This document shows positions 54,603 through 63,232 of a DNA stretch of 64,000 bases, piece by piece. The stretch is from positions 124,001-188,000 of the forward strand of contig NZ_WOTN01000004.1 in assembly GCF_010993745.1 (NCBI RefSeq). Direction: 5' to 3'. Position numbers and translations under genes: made by a program. Position 1 is the stretch's first letter, and each line of letters opens with the position of its first letter. This DNA comes from Fodinicola acaciae. Its GTDB lineage: Bacteria; Actinomycetota; Actinomycetes; Mycobacteriales; HKI-0501. The notes under the pieces are model-generated. The model worked only from the letters and a program-made list of their open reading frames with translations, was not told the DNA's origin and ran no database searches.

Positions 54603-55565
54603 ATGGCGGAAATCTGTTACCGGTCGTTTCGATCGTCCGATGTGGACACCATCGTGGCGGCCTGGAACGAGAGTCTCCGGCCGGATCCGGTCGACCGCGA
54701 GTGGTTCGTCGAGTACGTGCTGCTGGACGAAAACTTCGATCCGGCCGGCCTGTGCGTGGCCGAGGCGGACGGCGAGCTCCTCGGCTGCGCCTACGCCGTA
54801 CGGCGGCTGACGCCGGCCAGCGGCACCGATCTGCAGCCAGAGCTGGGCTGGATCCCGTTCGTTTTCGTTGTGCCACAGGCGCAACGCAGTGGTGTCGGCC
54901 GCGCACTGCTGCGGAAGGCCCTCGACTTCCTGCACGCGGCTGGCCGGACGACCGTCGACTTCGGTTGCTACACACCAAACTACTTCGTGCCGGGCCTGGA
55001 CGCCGAGGCGTATCCGGCCGGCCTCGCATTCCTGCGGGCGGCTGGTTTCGCCGTACGCGGCGCACCGGTCGCGATGGACCGGTCACTGGTCGGCTATGTC
55101 ATGCCGGACGAGGTCGCCGATCTGCGGCGTATCCGCACGGCCGAGGGTTTTCGCTTTGGTCATCCGGAAGCCGGCGACATCCCCGACCTGCTGGCCTTTG
55201 CCGGTCGGGGTTTCGCACCTGACTGGGCCGAAGCGATCCGTGCGTCGCTGCTGCGCGGCGACCTCGGCTTTGGTCTGCGGCGCATTCACCTCGCCTGGCG
55301 GCGGGAGGAGATCGTCGGTTTCGCGATGCACGCGGCCTATCGCGGGATCCCGGACCGGTTCGGACCGTTCGGCGTCGCCGGCGACCTGCGCGGCACCGGA
55401 CTGGGGAAGATCCTGCTGCACCAGACGCTGACCGCGATGCGCGCAGAAGGCCTGCACTCGGCCTGGTTTCTGTGGACCGGCGAGGAAAGCCCGGCCGGGC
55501 GGCTCTACAAACAGGCCGGTTTCGCGGTCACCAGGCGGTTCCAGCTCATGCGCCACGTGTTGTAA
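54603..55565 (+). CDS. Tandem-GNAT acetyltransferase
   Basis: This 320-residue protein has two GNAT folds. The first has FVVPQAQRSGVGRALLRKAL (acetyl-CoA loop, about 89-108). The second has GVAGDLRGTGLGKILLHQTLTAM (about 259-281) and ends in the usual FxxWTGEESPAGRLYKQAGF. The two-domain layout is like MshD. By place it may acetylate an amino sugar or a wall fragment; substrate is not proved. Confidence 0.86.
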   Translation: MAEICYRSFRSSDVDTIVAAWNESLRPDPVDREWFVEYVLLDENFDPAGLCVAEADGELLGCAYAVRRLTPASGTDLQPELGWIPFVFVVPQAQRSGVGRALLRKALDFLHAAGRTTVDFGCYTPNYFVPGLDAEAYPAGLAFLRAAGFAVRGAPVAMDRSLVGYVMPDEVADLRRIRTAEGFRFGHPEAGDIPDLLAFAGRGFAPDWAEAIRASLLRGDLGFGLRRIHLAWRREEIVGFAMHAAYRGIPDRFGPFGVAGDLRGTGLGKILLHQTLTAMRAEGLHSAWFLWTGEESPAGRLYKQAGFAVTRRFQLMRHVL

Positions 55566-55574
55566 GGAGAGTCC

Positions 55575-57209
55575 ATGCGATCGAAGGCAGCCGCCGTCTG
55601 CGCCGCGGTCATCGCCGCGACTTCGTTGACCGCGTGCGGTGGCGGGCAGGGGTCCGGCACGAAGGACACGCTGGTGGTGATGGCCGACTCGGCGGCCAGC
55701 TACCAGCGGCTGTTCAACCCGTTTTCCACCTCTGTCAACAAAGGCGCGCAAGGCCTGATCTACGAGCCGTTGATCGCGTACACGCCGATGCGACCGGGCC
55801 AGGGCATTCCGTGGCTGGCCACCTCGCAGCAATGGTCGGACGGCGGCCGCGAACTGACCCTCGGCATCCGCGAGGGCGTGCGGTGGTCGGACGGAAAACC
55901 GTTCTCCAGCAAGGATGTCGCCTTCACCTTCGATATGCTGCGGAAAAACCCGGCGCTGAACATCTCCAACATCGCCACCACCTCGGCGACAGCGCCGGAT
56001 CCGAAGACGGTGGTGCTGAGCTTTCCGCAGCCGGCGTACGCGCAGGCGGTCAAGATCGGCGGCATCACGCCGGTGCCGGAGCATGTCTATGCCGGCAAGA
56101 ACCCGCTGACCTTCGCCGATCCCAACCCGGTCGGCACCGGACCGTACACATTGGACACTTTCTCGACCCAGGTCTACACCTTCAAGGCCAACCCGAAATA
56201 CTGGCAGAAGGACAAGATCAAGGTCCAGCGCATCCAGTATCCGGCGGTGTCCGCGAACAGCTTCACCAGCCTGCTCGGCCAGGGTCGGCTGGACTGGGCC
56301 GGCGGCTTCGTCGCGCACGTCGACCGGATCTTCGTCGACAAGGACAAGGTGCACAACAAGTACTGGTATCCGGCCGACGGCCTGGTCAACCTGGTGTCCA
56401 ACCTCAAGCGCGCACCGCTGGACAATCTGGCCGTACGCAGGGCGATCAGCGGCGCCATCGACCGCGCGGCGCTGTCCAAGGTGGCCGTGCTCGGCTATGA
56501 GCAGCCGGCCTCACCGACCGGCCTGGTCCGTCCAGCGTACGACTCCTTCCTTGACCCGCAATACAAAGACCTGCGGTTCAGCACCGACGCCGCGGCCGCC
56601 AACGCGGCCCTCGACCAGGCCGGTTTCCGGAAAGGCTCCGACGGCATCCGCATCGGCCCCGGCGGAAAACGGATGGCCTTCACAATCCTGGTGCCGAGCG
56701 GATTCAGCGACTGGGTCACCATGGCGCGGCTGATCCAGAGCCAGCTCAAGGCGATCGGCATCGAGATCGACCCGCAGGGCAAGTCGACGCAGGCGTGGAA
56801 AGCCGCGCTGAAGACCGGAAACTACGACATGGCGATCGCCGGCTCGGTCGGCGGCTCCACACCGTATGACCTGTATCGCGCGTTCCTGTCCAGCAAGCTC
56901 ACCGCTCCGGTCGGCCAGCAGGCGCTGTCCAACTACTCGCGCTGGTCGGACCCGGCGACCGACAACTTCCTCGGCACTTTCGAGCGCACCGACGACAAAG
57001 CGCAGCTGAGGGCGGCCGTTTTCGGCCTGGAGAAGGTGATGGTCGAGCAGCTGCCGGTGATTCCGTTGCTTGGCAGCGCCAACTGGTCGCAGACCCGGAC
57101 CACCAAGTTCACCGGCTGGCCGTCGGCGCAGGATCCGTACGCGTTGCCGGCGCCGTACCAGTATCCGGACAACCTGCTCGTCCTCACCCATCTGAAGCCG
57201 GCCGGATGA
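55575..57209 (+). CDS. ABC importer substrate-binding lipoprotein (family 5, Dpp/Opp type)
   Basis: This 544-residue protein has a lipoprotein signal (lipobox LTAC, Cys about 21) and the SBP family 5 pattern (QGLIYEPLIAYTP, LTLGIREGVRWSDGKPFSSKDVAFTF, GTGPYTLDTFS). It should bind an oligopeptide or, from context, a muropeptide or sugar-peptide outside the membrane. It overlaps the first permease gene by 4 nt. Confidence 0.93.
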   Translation: MRSKAAAVCAAVIAATSLTACGGGQGSGTKDTLVVMADSAASYQRLFNPFSTSVNKGAQGLIYEPLIAYTPMRPGQGIPWLATSQQWSDGGRELTLGIREGVRWSDGKPFSSKDVAFTFDMLRKNPALNISNIATTSATAPDPKTVVLSFPQPAYAQAVKIGGITPVPEHVYAGKNPLTFADPNPVGTGPYTLDTFSTQVYTFKANPKYWQKDKIKVQRIQYPAVSANSFTSLLGQGRLDWAGGFVAHVDRIFVDKDKVHNKYWYPADGLVNLVSNLKRAPLDNLAVRRAISGAIDRAALSKVAVLGYEQPASPTGLVRPAYDSFLDPQYKDLRFSTDAAAANAALDQAGFRKGSDGIRIGPGGKRMAFTILVPSGFSDWVTMARLIQSQLKAIGIEIDPQGKSTQAWKAALKTGNYDMAIAGSVGGSTPYDLYRAFLSSKLTAPVGQQALSNYSRWSDPATDNFLGTFERTDDKAQLRAAVFGLEKVMVEQLPVIPLLGSANWSQTRTTKFTGWPSAQDPYALPAPYQYPDNLLVLTHLKPAG

Positions 57210-58189
57210 GGTTCGTCGCGCGGCGGCTCGGGCTCTATCTGGTGATCGCCTGGGCCGCCATCACGATCAACTTCCTGATTCCCCGGCTGATGCCCGGCGA
57301 TCCGGTCGATCTGCTGGTCGACCGGCTCAAAGGCAACGTGGACCCGGCCGCCATCGCCTCGCTGCGCGAGGCCTTCGGCCTGAGCGATGCCGACCTTTTC
57401 ACGCAATACGTCGACTATCTCGGCCACCTGTTCCGCGGCGACCTCGGCCGGTCGATCAGCTTCTATCCGACCGCGGTCTCCGACGTCATCGCCACCACGC
57501 TGCCGTGGACGCTCGGCCTGATCGGCGTCTGCACGGTCATCAGCTTCGTCCTGGGCACCTCCGCCGGCATCGTCGCCGCATGGCGGCGCGGCGGCTGGAC
57601 CGACCTGCTCGTGCCGTCGACGACTTTTCTCCACTCCATCCCGTATTTCTGGATGGCGCTGCTGCTGGTTTTCGTTTTCGGTGTCCTGCTTGGCTGGCTG
57701 CCGATCAGCGGCGCGTACGACACCGAGCTCGCGCCGAGTCTCAGCGGTGAGTTTCTCGGAAACGTGGCCTATCACGCGCTGCTGCCGGCGATCACGATCG
57801 TCGTCAGCTCGATCGCCGGCTGGCTGCTCGGGATGCGTAACATGATGATCACCACGCTCGGCGAGGACTATGTGACATTGGCGCAGGCCAAGGGATTGTC
57901 GCGGCTGCGGGTGATGACGATGTACGCAGCGCGCAACGCGATCCTACCGAGCTTCACCGGTTTCGCGCTGTCACTGGGGTTCGTGGTCGGTGGCTCGATG
58001 CTGACCGAGGTCATCTTCTCGTATCCGGGTGTCGGCTACACGCTCTACCAGGCCGTCCAGAACGAGGACTTTCCGTTGATGCAGGGGCTGTTCCTGGTCA
58101 TCTCGCTGTCCGTACTGGCCGCCAACCTGCTCGCCGACCTCGGCTACGTACTGCTCGACCCACGTATCCGGATCGGCGGCGCGACGTGA
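57206..58189 (+). CDS. ABC importer permease 1 (DppB type)
   Basis: This 327-residue protein has six transmembrane helices and the EAA loop (DYVTLAQAKGLSRLRVMTMYAARNAILP, about 222-249), with the RRLGLYLVI...LMPGDPVD start typical of DppB. It forms the channel with the fused second permease. Starts and ends overlap neighbours by 4 nt. Confidence 0.93.
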   Translation: MRFVARRLGLYLVIAWAAITINFLIPRLMPGDPVDLLVDRLKGNVDPAAIASLREAFGLSDADLFTQYVDYLGHLFRGDLGRSISFYPTAVSDVIATTLPWTLGLIGVCTVISFVLGTSAGIVAAWRRGGWTDLLVPSTTFLHSIPYFWMALLLVFVFGVLLGWLPISGAYDTELAPSLSGEFLGNVAYHALLPAITIVVSSIAGWLLGMRNMMITTLGEDYVTLAQAKGLSRLRVMTMYAARNAILPSFTGFALSLGFVVGGSMLTEVIFSYPGVGYTLYQAVQNEDFPLMQGLFLVISLSVLAANLLADLGYVLLDPRIRIGGAT

Positions 58190-59877
58190 AGAAATTCCTT
58201 CCGCGATCGCGAAAAATCACTGTCGGCGCCGCGATCATGCTGTTTTTCGTCCTGCTGGCGGTCATCGGACCGTTGGTCGTCGGCATCGACCCGACCGCGA
58301 CCGGCGCCGACTCGATGCAGCCTCCTTCGGCTGAGCACTGGCTGGGCACGACCCAGGCCGGGGAGGACGTGTTCGCTCAGCTTGTCTACGGCAGCCGCGT
58401 ATCGCTGGCCGTCGGCCTGCTCGCGTCGGTCGTCGCGACCGTCGTGTCGGCGGTCGTCGGCCTGGTCGGCGGCTATCTGCGCGGAGTCGTCGACGAAGCA
58501 CTTTCGTTGGTCACCAGCATTTTCCTGGTGATCCCGGCACTTCCGCTGCTGATCGTCATCGCCGGCTATCTGCCGGCGAAGGGCATCGAGTCGGTGGCGA
58601 TCATCATCAGCGTCACGGCCTGGGCCTCCGGCGCCCGGTCGATCCGTGCACAGACACTGTCGATCCGCAACCGCGACTACATCACCGCCGCACGCGCCAG
58701 CGGTGAGACGCTGCCGCGGATCATCTTCTTCGAGGTGCTGCCAAACGAGATTCCGTTGCTGGCCAGCAGCTTTCTCTTCACCATCGTGGTCGGCATCCTC
58801 GCCGAGGCCGGACTTTCCTTTCTGGGGCTCGGCAGCCTGACCACGATCAGCTGGGGCTCGATGCTCTACTACGCGCAGCAGGCGCAGGCTCTGCTGGCCG
58901 GCGCGTGGTGGTGGTTCCTGCCGCCGGGCCTGTGCATCGCCTTGATCGGCACGGCTTTGGCGCTGGTCAACTTCGGCATCGACGAATACGCCAACCCGCG
59001 GCTGCGGACCGTACGCGCCAGCAAAACGGCACCGATCGACCCGCCGGACTCCGAGCCGGCGCCTGGTCCTGGCTTCGACGCGCCGCCGGTGCTGGATATC
59101 CGTAACCTGTCGGTGGACTACCTGACCGCCGACGGACCCGTACACGCCGTGAAAAACGTGAGCCTGACGCTGCACCGCGGCGAACTTCTCGGCCTGGCCG
59201 GCGAAAGCGGCAGCGGAAAGTCGACGCTGACCGGCGCGGTCGCCAGGCTGCTCGGCCGGTCGGCGCGCGTCACCGCCGGATCCGCGGTTTTCGCCGGTGG
59301 CTCGGACATTCTCACGATGGGTCCGGCGGAGTTGTCGCGTTTTCGCTGGAACGAGCTGTCGATCGTGTTGCAAAGCTCGATGAACGCACTCAATCCGGTG
59401 CTCAGCGTCGGCGCGCAGTTTGACGACGTGATCGCTCGCCATCGGCCGGAGATGCCAAAACCGAAGCGGCGCGCTCTGGCGGGGCAGCTGTTGGAAGACG
59501 TCGGGATCGACGCCGGCCGGCTGCGTAGTTATCCGCACGAGCTGTCCGGCGGCATGAAACAACGTGTCGGCATCGCGATGGCGTTGGCACTGGATCCAGC
59601 GATCGTCATCCTCGACGAGCCGACCACGGCGCTCGACGTGCTCGTACAGCGGCAGATCCTGGATTTGTTGCTGGACCTGCGAAAACGGCACGACTTCTCG
59701 GTCGTCTTCACGACCCACGACCTGTCGCTGCTGTTGGAGATCTGCGACACGATCGCCATCATGCGGCGAGGCGAACTGGTCGAGTACGCGACCGCCGACG
59801 ACGTGCTGCACCGGCCGAAACACGAATACACCAGGAAACTGCTGGACTCCCTGCGCGCGCTCGGAGTCGCCGTATGA
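58186..59877 (+). CDS. ABC importer permease 2 fused to ATPase (DppC-DppD fusion)
   Basis: This 563-residue protein joins a DppC permease (about 1-275; EAA loop DYITAARASGETLPRIIFFEVLPNE) to a DppD ATPase (about 300-563) through a short Pro-rich linker. The ATPase has Walker A GESGSGKSTL (about 343), signature LSGGMKQRVGIA (about 449), Walker B VILDEPTTALD, and H-loop FTTHDLS. In most operons these are two genes. No frameshift or stop lies between the parts, so the fusion is real in this sequence. Confidence 0.92.
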   Translation: MKKFLPRSRKITVGAAIMLFFVLLAVIGPLVVGIDPTATGADSMQPPSAEHWLGTTQAGEDVFAQLVYGSRVSLAVGLLASVVATVVSAVVGLVGGYLRGVVDEALSLVTSIFLVIPALPLLIVIAGYLPAKGIESVAIIISVTAWASGARSIRAQTLSIRNRDYITAARASGETLPRIIFFEVLPNEIPLLASSFLFTIVVGILAEAGLSFLGLGSLTTISWGSMLYYAQQAQALLAGAWWWFLPPGLCIALIGTALALVNFGIDEYANPRLRTVRASKTAPIDPPDSEPAPGPGFDAPPVLDIRNLSVDYLTADGPVHAVKNVSLTLHRGELLGLAGESGSGKSTLTGAVARLLGRSARVTAGSAVFAGGSDILTMGPAELSRFRWNELSIVLQSSMNALNPVLSVGAQFDDVIARHRPEMPKPKRRALAGQLLEDVGIDAGRLRSYPHELSGGMKQRVGIAMALALDPAIVILDEPTTALDVLVQRQILDLLLDLRKRHDFSVVFTTHDLSLLLEICDTIAIMRRGELVEYATADDVLHRPKHEYTRKLLDSLRALGVAV

Positions 59878-60620
59878 CCGTACTCGAAGCGCGTGGCCTG
59901 GTCATGGACTTCGGCCGGTTCCGAGCCGTCGATGACGTAAGTTTCGCGTTGCAGCCTGGGAAAATGACCGCGTTGGTCGGTCAGAGCGGCAGCGGAAAGA
60001 GCACGGTCGCGCAGTTGCTGGCCGGTCTGCAGACTCCGACCGCCGGCGAGATCCTGCTGGACGGCACGCCCGCGCGCGTACGCCGGCGGCGCGACTTTCG
60101 GCGCTACACCGGCGATGTGCAGATGGTGCTGCAGGACCCGTTTGCCTCGTTGAACCCTGCGCACACAGTGCGCTATCACCTGACCCGCGCGTTGCGTAAC
60201 CACGGATTCTCACCGGACGGTGAGGTCGAGCGGTTGCTGGAAACCGTACGCCTGGCGGCAAAACTCGCGAACCGATTTCCCCATGAACTCTCCGGCGGCG
60301 AGCGCCAACGCGTCTCACTGGCCCGCGCTCTGGCTGCGCGTCCGCGCGTTTTGCTTGCTGACGAACCGGTGTCGATGCTGGACGTGACGATCCGGCTCGG
60401 CGTACTGACGCTGATCGACCAGCTGCGCGAGGAAAACAACCTCGCGGTGCTCTACATCACCCACGACCTGGCGACCGCGCGACAGTTCACCAGCGAGCTG
60501 ATGGTCATGCACAAAGGCAAAATCGTCGAACGCGGCGACAGCTCCTCGGTGATCGACAAGCCTCAGCACCCCTACACCCGCGACCTCCTCGCCGCCATCC
60601 CGCACCCCTCACGAAGGTGA
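59874..60620 (+). CDS. ABC importer ATPase 2 (DppF type)
   Basis: This 248-residue protein has Walker A GQSGSGKSTVAQLL (about 37), Q-loop LQDPFASLNPAHT, signature LSGGERQRVSLARAL (about 141), Walker B VLLADEPVSMLD and H-loop YITHDLATA. It lacks the extra C-terminal extension of many DppF. Its end overlaps the convergent dhaL end by 12 bp. Confidence 0.93.
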   Translation: MTVLEARGLVMDFGRFRAVDDVSFALQPGKMTALVGQSGSGKSTVAQLLAGLQTPTAGEILLDGTPARVRRRRDFRRYTGDVQMVLQDPFASLNPAHTVRYHLTRALRNHGFSPDGEVERLLETVRLAAKLANRFPHELSGGERQRVSLARALAARPRVLLADEPVSMLDVTIRLGVLTLIDQLREENNLAVLYITHDLATARQFTSELMVMHKGKIVERGDSSSVIDKPQHPYTRDLLAAIPHPSRR

Positions 60621-61226
60621 CTTTCGTGGTGGTTGGAGGGTGGTGGCCAGTGCGCGGAAGATCAGTGCGGTCGAGGTGGCGCCGGGGTCCTGGTGGCCGA
60701 TGCTGCGCTCGCCGAGGTACGACGCGCGGCCTTTCCTTGCCTGCAGCGAGATCGTGGCTCGCGCGCCCTCTTCGGCCGCGTCGGCGGCTGCCGACCACGA
60801 CCGCTCACGTTCGAAGGCGGCGACGGCCGGTGCGTACGCGTCGACGATCGTCTTGTCGCCTGGCGAAGCCTTGCCAAGCCGGGTGATCGCGGCCAGGCCA
60901 GCTTGGAGTGCGGCGAGCAGCTGCTGGTCGTCGGCGGACGGCTCCGGCAGCGCCGCGCCGATGGCGCGGAACGCACTGCCGTACAACGGTCCCGACGCGC
61001 CACCGACCTTGCTGATCAACGTACGGCCGATCGCACTGAACACCTCGCCGACGGCCTTTGGCTCCAGGTCGTCGAGCATCTCCAGCACGGCAGTGAATCC
61101 TCGCCGCAGGTTGGTGCCGTGGTCGGCGTCGCCGATCGCCGCGTCCAGCCGGGTCAGCTCGTCCGCTTGCTCGCCGACGCTCGCCGCGATGGCCCGGATC
61201 CACCCCTCCGCCGCGTTGACATCCAC
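60609..61226 (-). CDS. dhaL: Dihydroxyacetone kinase L subunit-like (DhaL)
   Basis: This 205-residue protein has the DhaL nucleotide site LDAAIGDADHGTNLRRGF (Asp residues bind Mg-ADP) and the downstream GGASGPLYGSAFRA and GDKTIVDAYAPA motifs. GTG at 61226 is used because it starts the family fold; the open frame continues upstream through a palindrome and is probably not translated. No dhaK gene is nearby, so it is an orphan here and may have another partner. Confidence 0.85.
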   Translation of the reverse strand: MDVNAAEGWIRAIAASVGEQADELTRLDAAIGDADHGTNLRRGFTAVLEMLDDLEPKAVGEVFSAIGRTLISKVGGASGPLYGSAFRAIGAALPEPSADDQQLLAALQAGLAAITRLGKASPGDKTIVDAYAPAVAAFERERSWSAAADAAEEGARATISLQARKGRASYLGERSIGHQDPGATSTALIFRALATTLQPPRKSPS

Positions 61227-61248
61227 CTCGCCACTCTCGCACACGCGG

Positions 61249-61320
61249 CGATGTCCGATCGAGACTTTGTTGACCTTCTCCAACGTTGGAGAAGGTCAAC
61301 AAAGCGGCATTCGGACACCG
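61249..61320. repeat. Large palindrome: 40-bp perfect core, 72 bp overall
   Basis: 61265-61284 is the exact reverse complement of 61285-61304 (20-bp arms, no loop, AACGTT at the centre). The outer 61249-61258 and 61311-61320 extend it imperfectly (cgatgtccga against tcggacaccg). It is upstream of dhaL and adjacent to the homologous element at 61327. It could be a protein-binding site, a transposon relic or a strong hairpin in RNA. Confidence 0.85.
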
Positions 61321-61326
61321 AATCGC

Positions 61327-61405
61327 GTGTCCGATTGTCACGTCCGACAGCATTTGTGCAGGTCAGGGCACCTCCGACGACGCAATCGGATTCCGATTGT
61401 TTTTT
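61327..61405. repeat. Interspersed repeat element with palindrome, copy 4
   Basis: This is the second copy of the 73-bp element found at 42851. It ends in CAATCGGA-T-TCCGATTG (61383-61399) followed by six T (61400-61405), so on the + strand it is a textbook intrinsic terminator. On the minus strand it follows directly the stop of the hydrolase gene at 61404. Confidence 0.75.
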
Positions 61406-62213
61406 ACGTACGCACGGCCAGGTCGGCGCGGCGGCAGGTGGCGAGGATGGTACGCGCGACCAGGCCGGGGTCGTCCTGCATCGGCACGTGACCGCAGCCG
61501 GGCAGCGGTACGTGTCGCGCGTCCGGCAGCGCGCGGGCGGCGACTTTTGCCTGTCGTGGCCACAGGATCCGGTCACGAGTCCCCCAGGCGACGGTCGTCG
61601 GTACGGTCGGCGGCGGCGCGGCGAAGCGATAGTTGCGGCCGGCCGAGGCGACCGCGTCGAAGGCCGGCGCGTGCGCCATCGACTCGAGGTCGCCGCGCAT
61701 CTCTTCGATGTCCAAAGTGGACGGACGGCCGTACAGCAGGCTGGCGCCGGCCAGCCGCAGCCGCGGATTGCCGACCAGCATGTCCCGGCTGCGCGACGAC
61801 ATCGCCGAGCGACGCATGTTGGACAGCACACCGATGGCCCACACCCGACCGGCCGGGCCGAAGAAACCGGCCGGCGATAGCGCGGTCATCGACGCGGCAC
61901 AACCGCGCGAGGCGACCTCGAGGCCAAGCGCGCCGCCGAGCGAGTTGCCGGCCAGATGCGGCTTCGACAAGCCAAGTTGGTCAGCGATCTCAAGAAAAGT
62001 GTCGACCGCCGCGAGCATGTTGTACGGCCGGTCCGGGTCCGGCGGCGCCGACTTTCCAAAGCCCGGCAGGTCGATCGCCCACACGTCGTGCTGCTCGGCC
62101 AGCAGGTCGAGCACGGGTTTCCAGGCCTGCCAACGATGTCCGATGCCGTGCAACAGCACCAAAGGCGTGCCGGTGCCGCGCCGCTCGTAGACCAGGTCCT
62201 CCACGCGATACAT
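61404..62213 (-). CDS. Alpha/beta hydrolase (Ser nucleophile)
   Basis: This 269-residue protein has LLHGIGHRWQAWKPV (about 19-33), DLPGFGKSAPPD, nucleophile elbow AGNSLGGALGLE (Ser, about 93) and a C-terminal GCGHVPMQDDP with His. It is an esterase/lipase-type or C-C hydrolase. AGGAGG precedes the ATG and overlaps the end of the AurF-like gene, 9 nt apart, so both are one operon. Confidence 0.87.
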   Translation of the reverse strand: MYRVEDLVYERRGTGTPLVLLHGIGHRWQAWKPVLDLLAEQHDVWAIDLPGFGKSAPPDPDRPYNMLAAVDTFLEIADQLGLSKPHLAGNSLGGALGLEVASRGCAASMTALSPAGFFGPAGRVWAIGVLSNMRRSAMSSRSRDMLVGNPRLRLAGASLLYGRPSTLDIEEMRGDLESMAHAPAFDAVASAGRNYRFAAPPPTVPTTVAWGTRDRILWPRQAKVAARALPDARHVPLPGCGHVPMQDDPGLVARTILATCRRADLAVRT

Positions 62214-62222
62214 GGCGGCCTC

Positions 62223-63110
62223 CTAGCCGATCAGTCCGGAACGCCGCCACCACGGCCGTCCCGGCCCTTTCGTCAGACCGACCTCGTCGAGAAAGTCCAC
62301 CAGCCGCTCACCCGACCAGCGCAGTGTCTCGCGGAAATGCGGATTGCGCCGAGCCTCGCGCGCGGCCTCGCGCGGATTCAGGCCGACAGCCGCATAACAC
62401 TGCGGTCGTACGAGCGTGCCGGCGATGACCTTCGCCGCCGCACCGGTGATGAACTGGTGCCAGGCTCGTGCGATCGGCGACGCCGCGGCCATCTGCCGGA
62501 CGATCTCCTCACGTGCGAAGGTGACGTGCCGAGCCTCCTCCAGCACGTGGATCCGGCTCACCATCCGCACCAGCGGCTGGACGTTCTCGTCCCTCATCCC
62601 CTCACGCTGATAGCGGTCGAGGATCTCCTCGGCGATCAGGATCGCCGCGTAATTGCTCGGTCCGAAGCCAAAAGTCTTGATGAACCGGCCGAGCTCGTGG
62701 GTCAGCCGCGGCGCGCGATAGGCCGGTACGCCGATCCGCTCGACCAGCCGGCCGAACATCACCGAGTGCCGGCACTCGTCGGCGATCTCGGTCAGGGCCC
62801 ACTGCGGATGCCGGGTGGTGGGGTCGGAGCTGTACGTGTCGCGCAGCAGCATCTGCATCAGGATCATCTCGAACCAGATGCCGGCGGTCGCGATGCTGGC
62901 GACCTCCTGCTTGGACAGCTCGACGCGCTGCTCGTGGGTCATCTGCTCCCACAGCCTGGTGCCGTAGAGCGAGACGCGGTGCTCCGGCAGGTAGAACATG
63001 CCCTCGACCAGCGGCGCTTCCCAGTCGATGTCGACGTCCGGGTCGTAGGAGTTCTTGGCCGACGAGTTGAGCAGCCGTTCCGCAGTCTTCTCTCGAATCG
63101 CGGCGGTCAT
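62223..63110 (-). CDS. AurF-like diiron oxygenase
   Basis: This 295-residue helical protein matches the AurF p-aminobenzoate N-oxygenase family. Likely iron ligands are E in AGIWFEMILM, E-x2-H in IADECRHSVMF, E in LIAEEILDRY and H-x3-E-x2-H in RIHVLEEARHVTF. These seven fit the AurF diiron site. The physiological substrate is unknown; family members often act in secondary metabolism or lipid change. ATG at 63110 follows GAGGGG. Confidence 0.87.
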   Translation of the reverse strand: MTAAIREKTAERLLNSSAKNSYDPDVDIDWEAPLVEGMFYLPEHRVSLYGTRLWEQMTHEQRVELSKQEVASIATAGIWFEMILMQMLLRDTYSSDPTTRHPQWALTEIADECRHSVMFGRLVERIGVPAYRAPRLTHELGRFIKTFGFGPSNYAAILIAEEILDRYQREGMRDENVQPLVRMVSRIHVLEEARHVTFAREEIVRQMAAASPIARAWHQFITGAAAKVIAGTLVRPQCYAAVGLNPREAAREARRNPHFRETLRWSGERLVDFLDEVGLTKGPGRPWWRRSGLIG

Positions 63111-63147
63111 CGCGTACCCCTCCGGGTTCGTGCTTCCAAAAGTAAGC

Positions 63148-63189
63148 GCTACATCTGGTAGCATGTTCTGCGTCGTGGCCGGTTGTCAA
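63148..63189 (-). promoter_or_regulatory. Promoter and operator of the AurF-hydrolase operon
   Basis: On the minus strand TTGACA (63184-63189) and CATGCT (63160-63165) are 18 nt apart. An inverted repeat GCTAC-N5-GTAGC (63148-63162) overlaps the -10 region. This fits a repressor-controlled promoter; no regulator gene is adjacent. Confidence 0.5.
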
Positions 63190-63232
63190 GCCGCCGGCAC
63201 GCCGAGACGACGCCTGCTCACCGGAGTGACAA

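Noticed and set aside
61286-62428. Frame starting MEKVNK on the + strand, mirror of the frame upstream of dhaL
   Set aside because: The shared start is an artefact of the 40-bp palindrome read on both strands; the rest is a shadow of the hydrolase gene.
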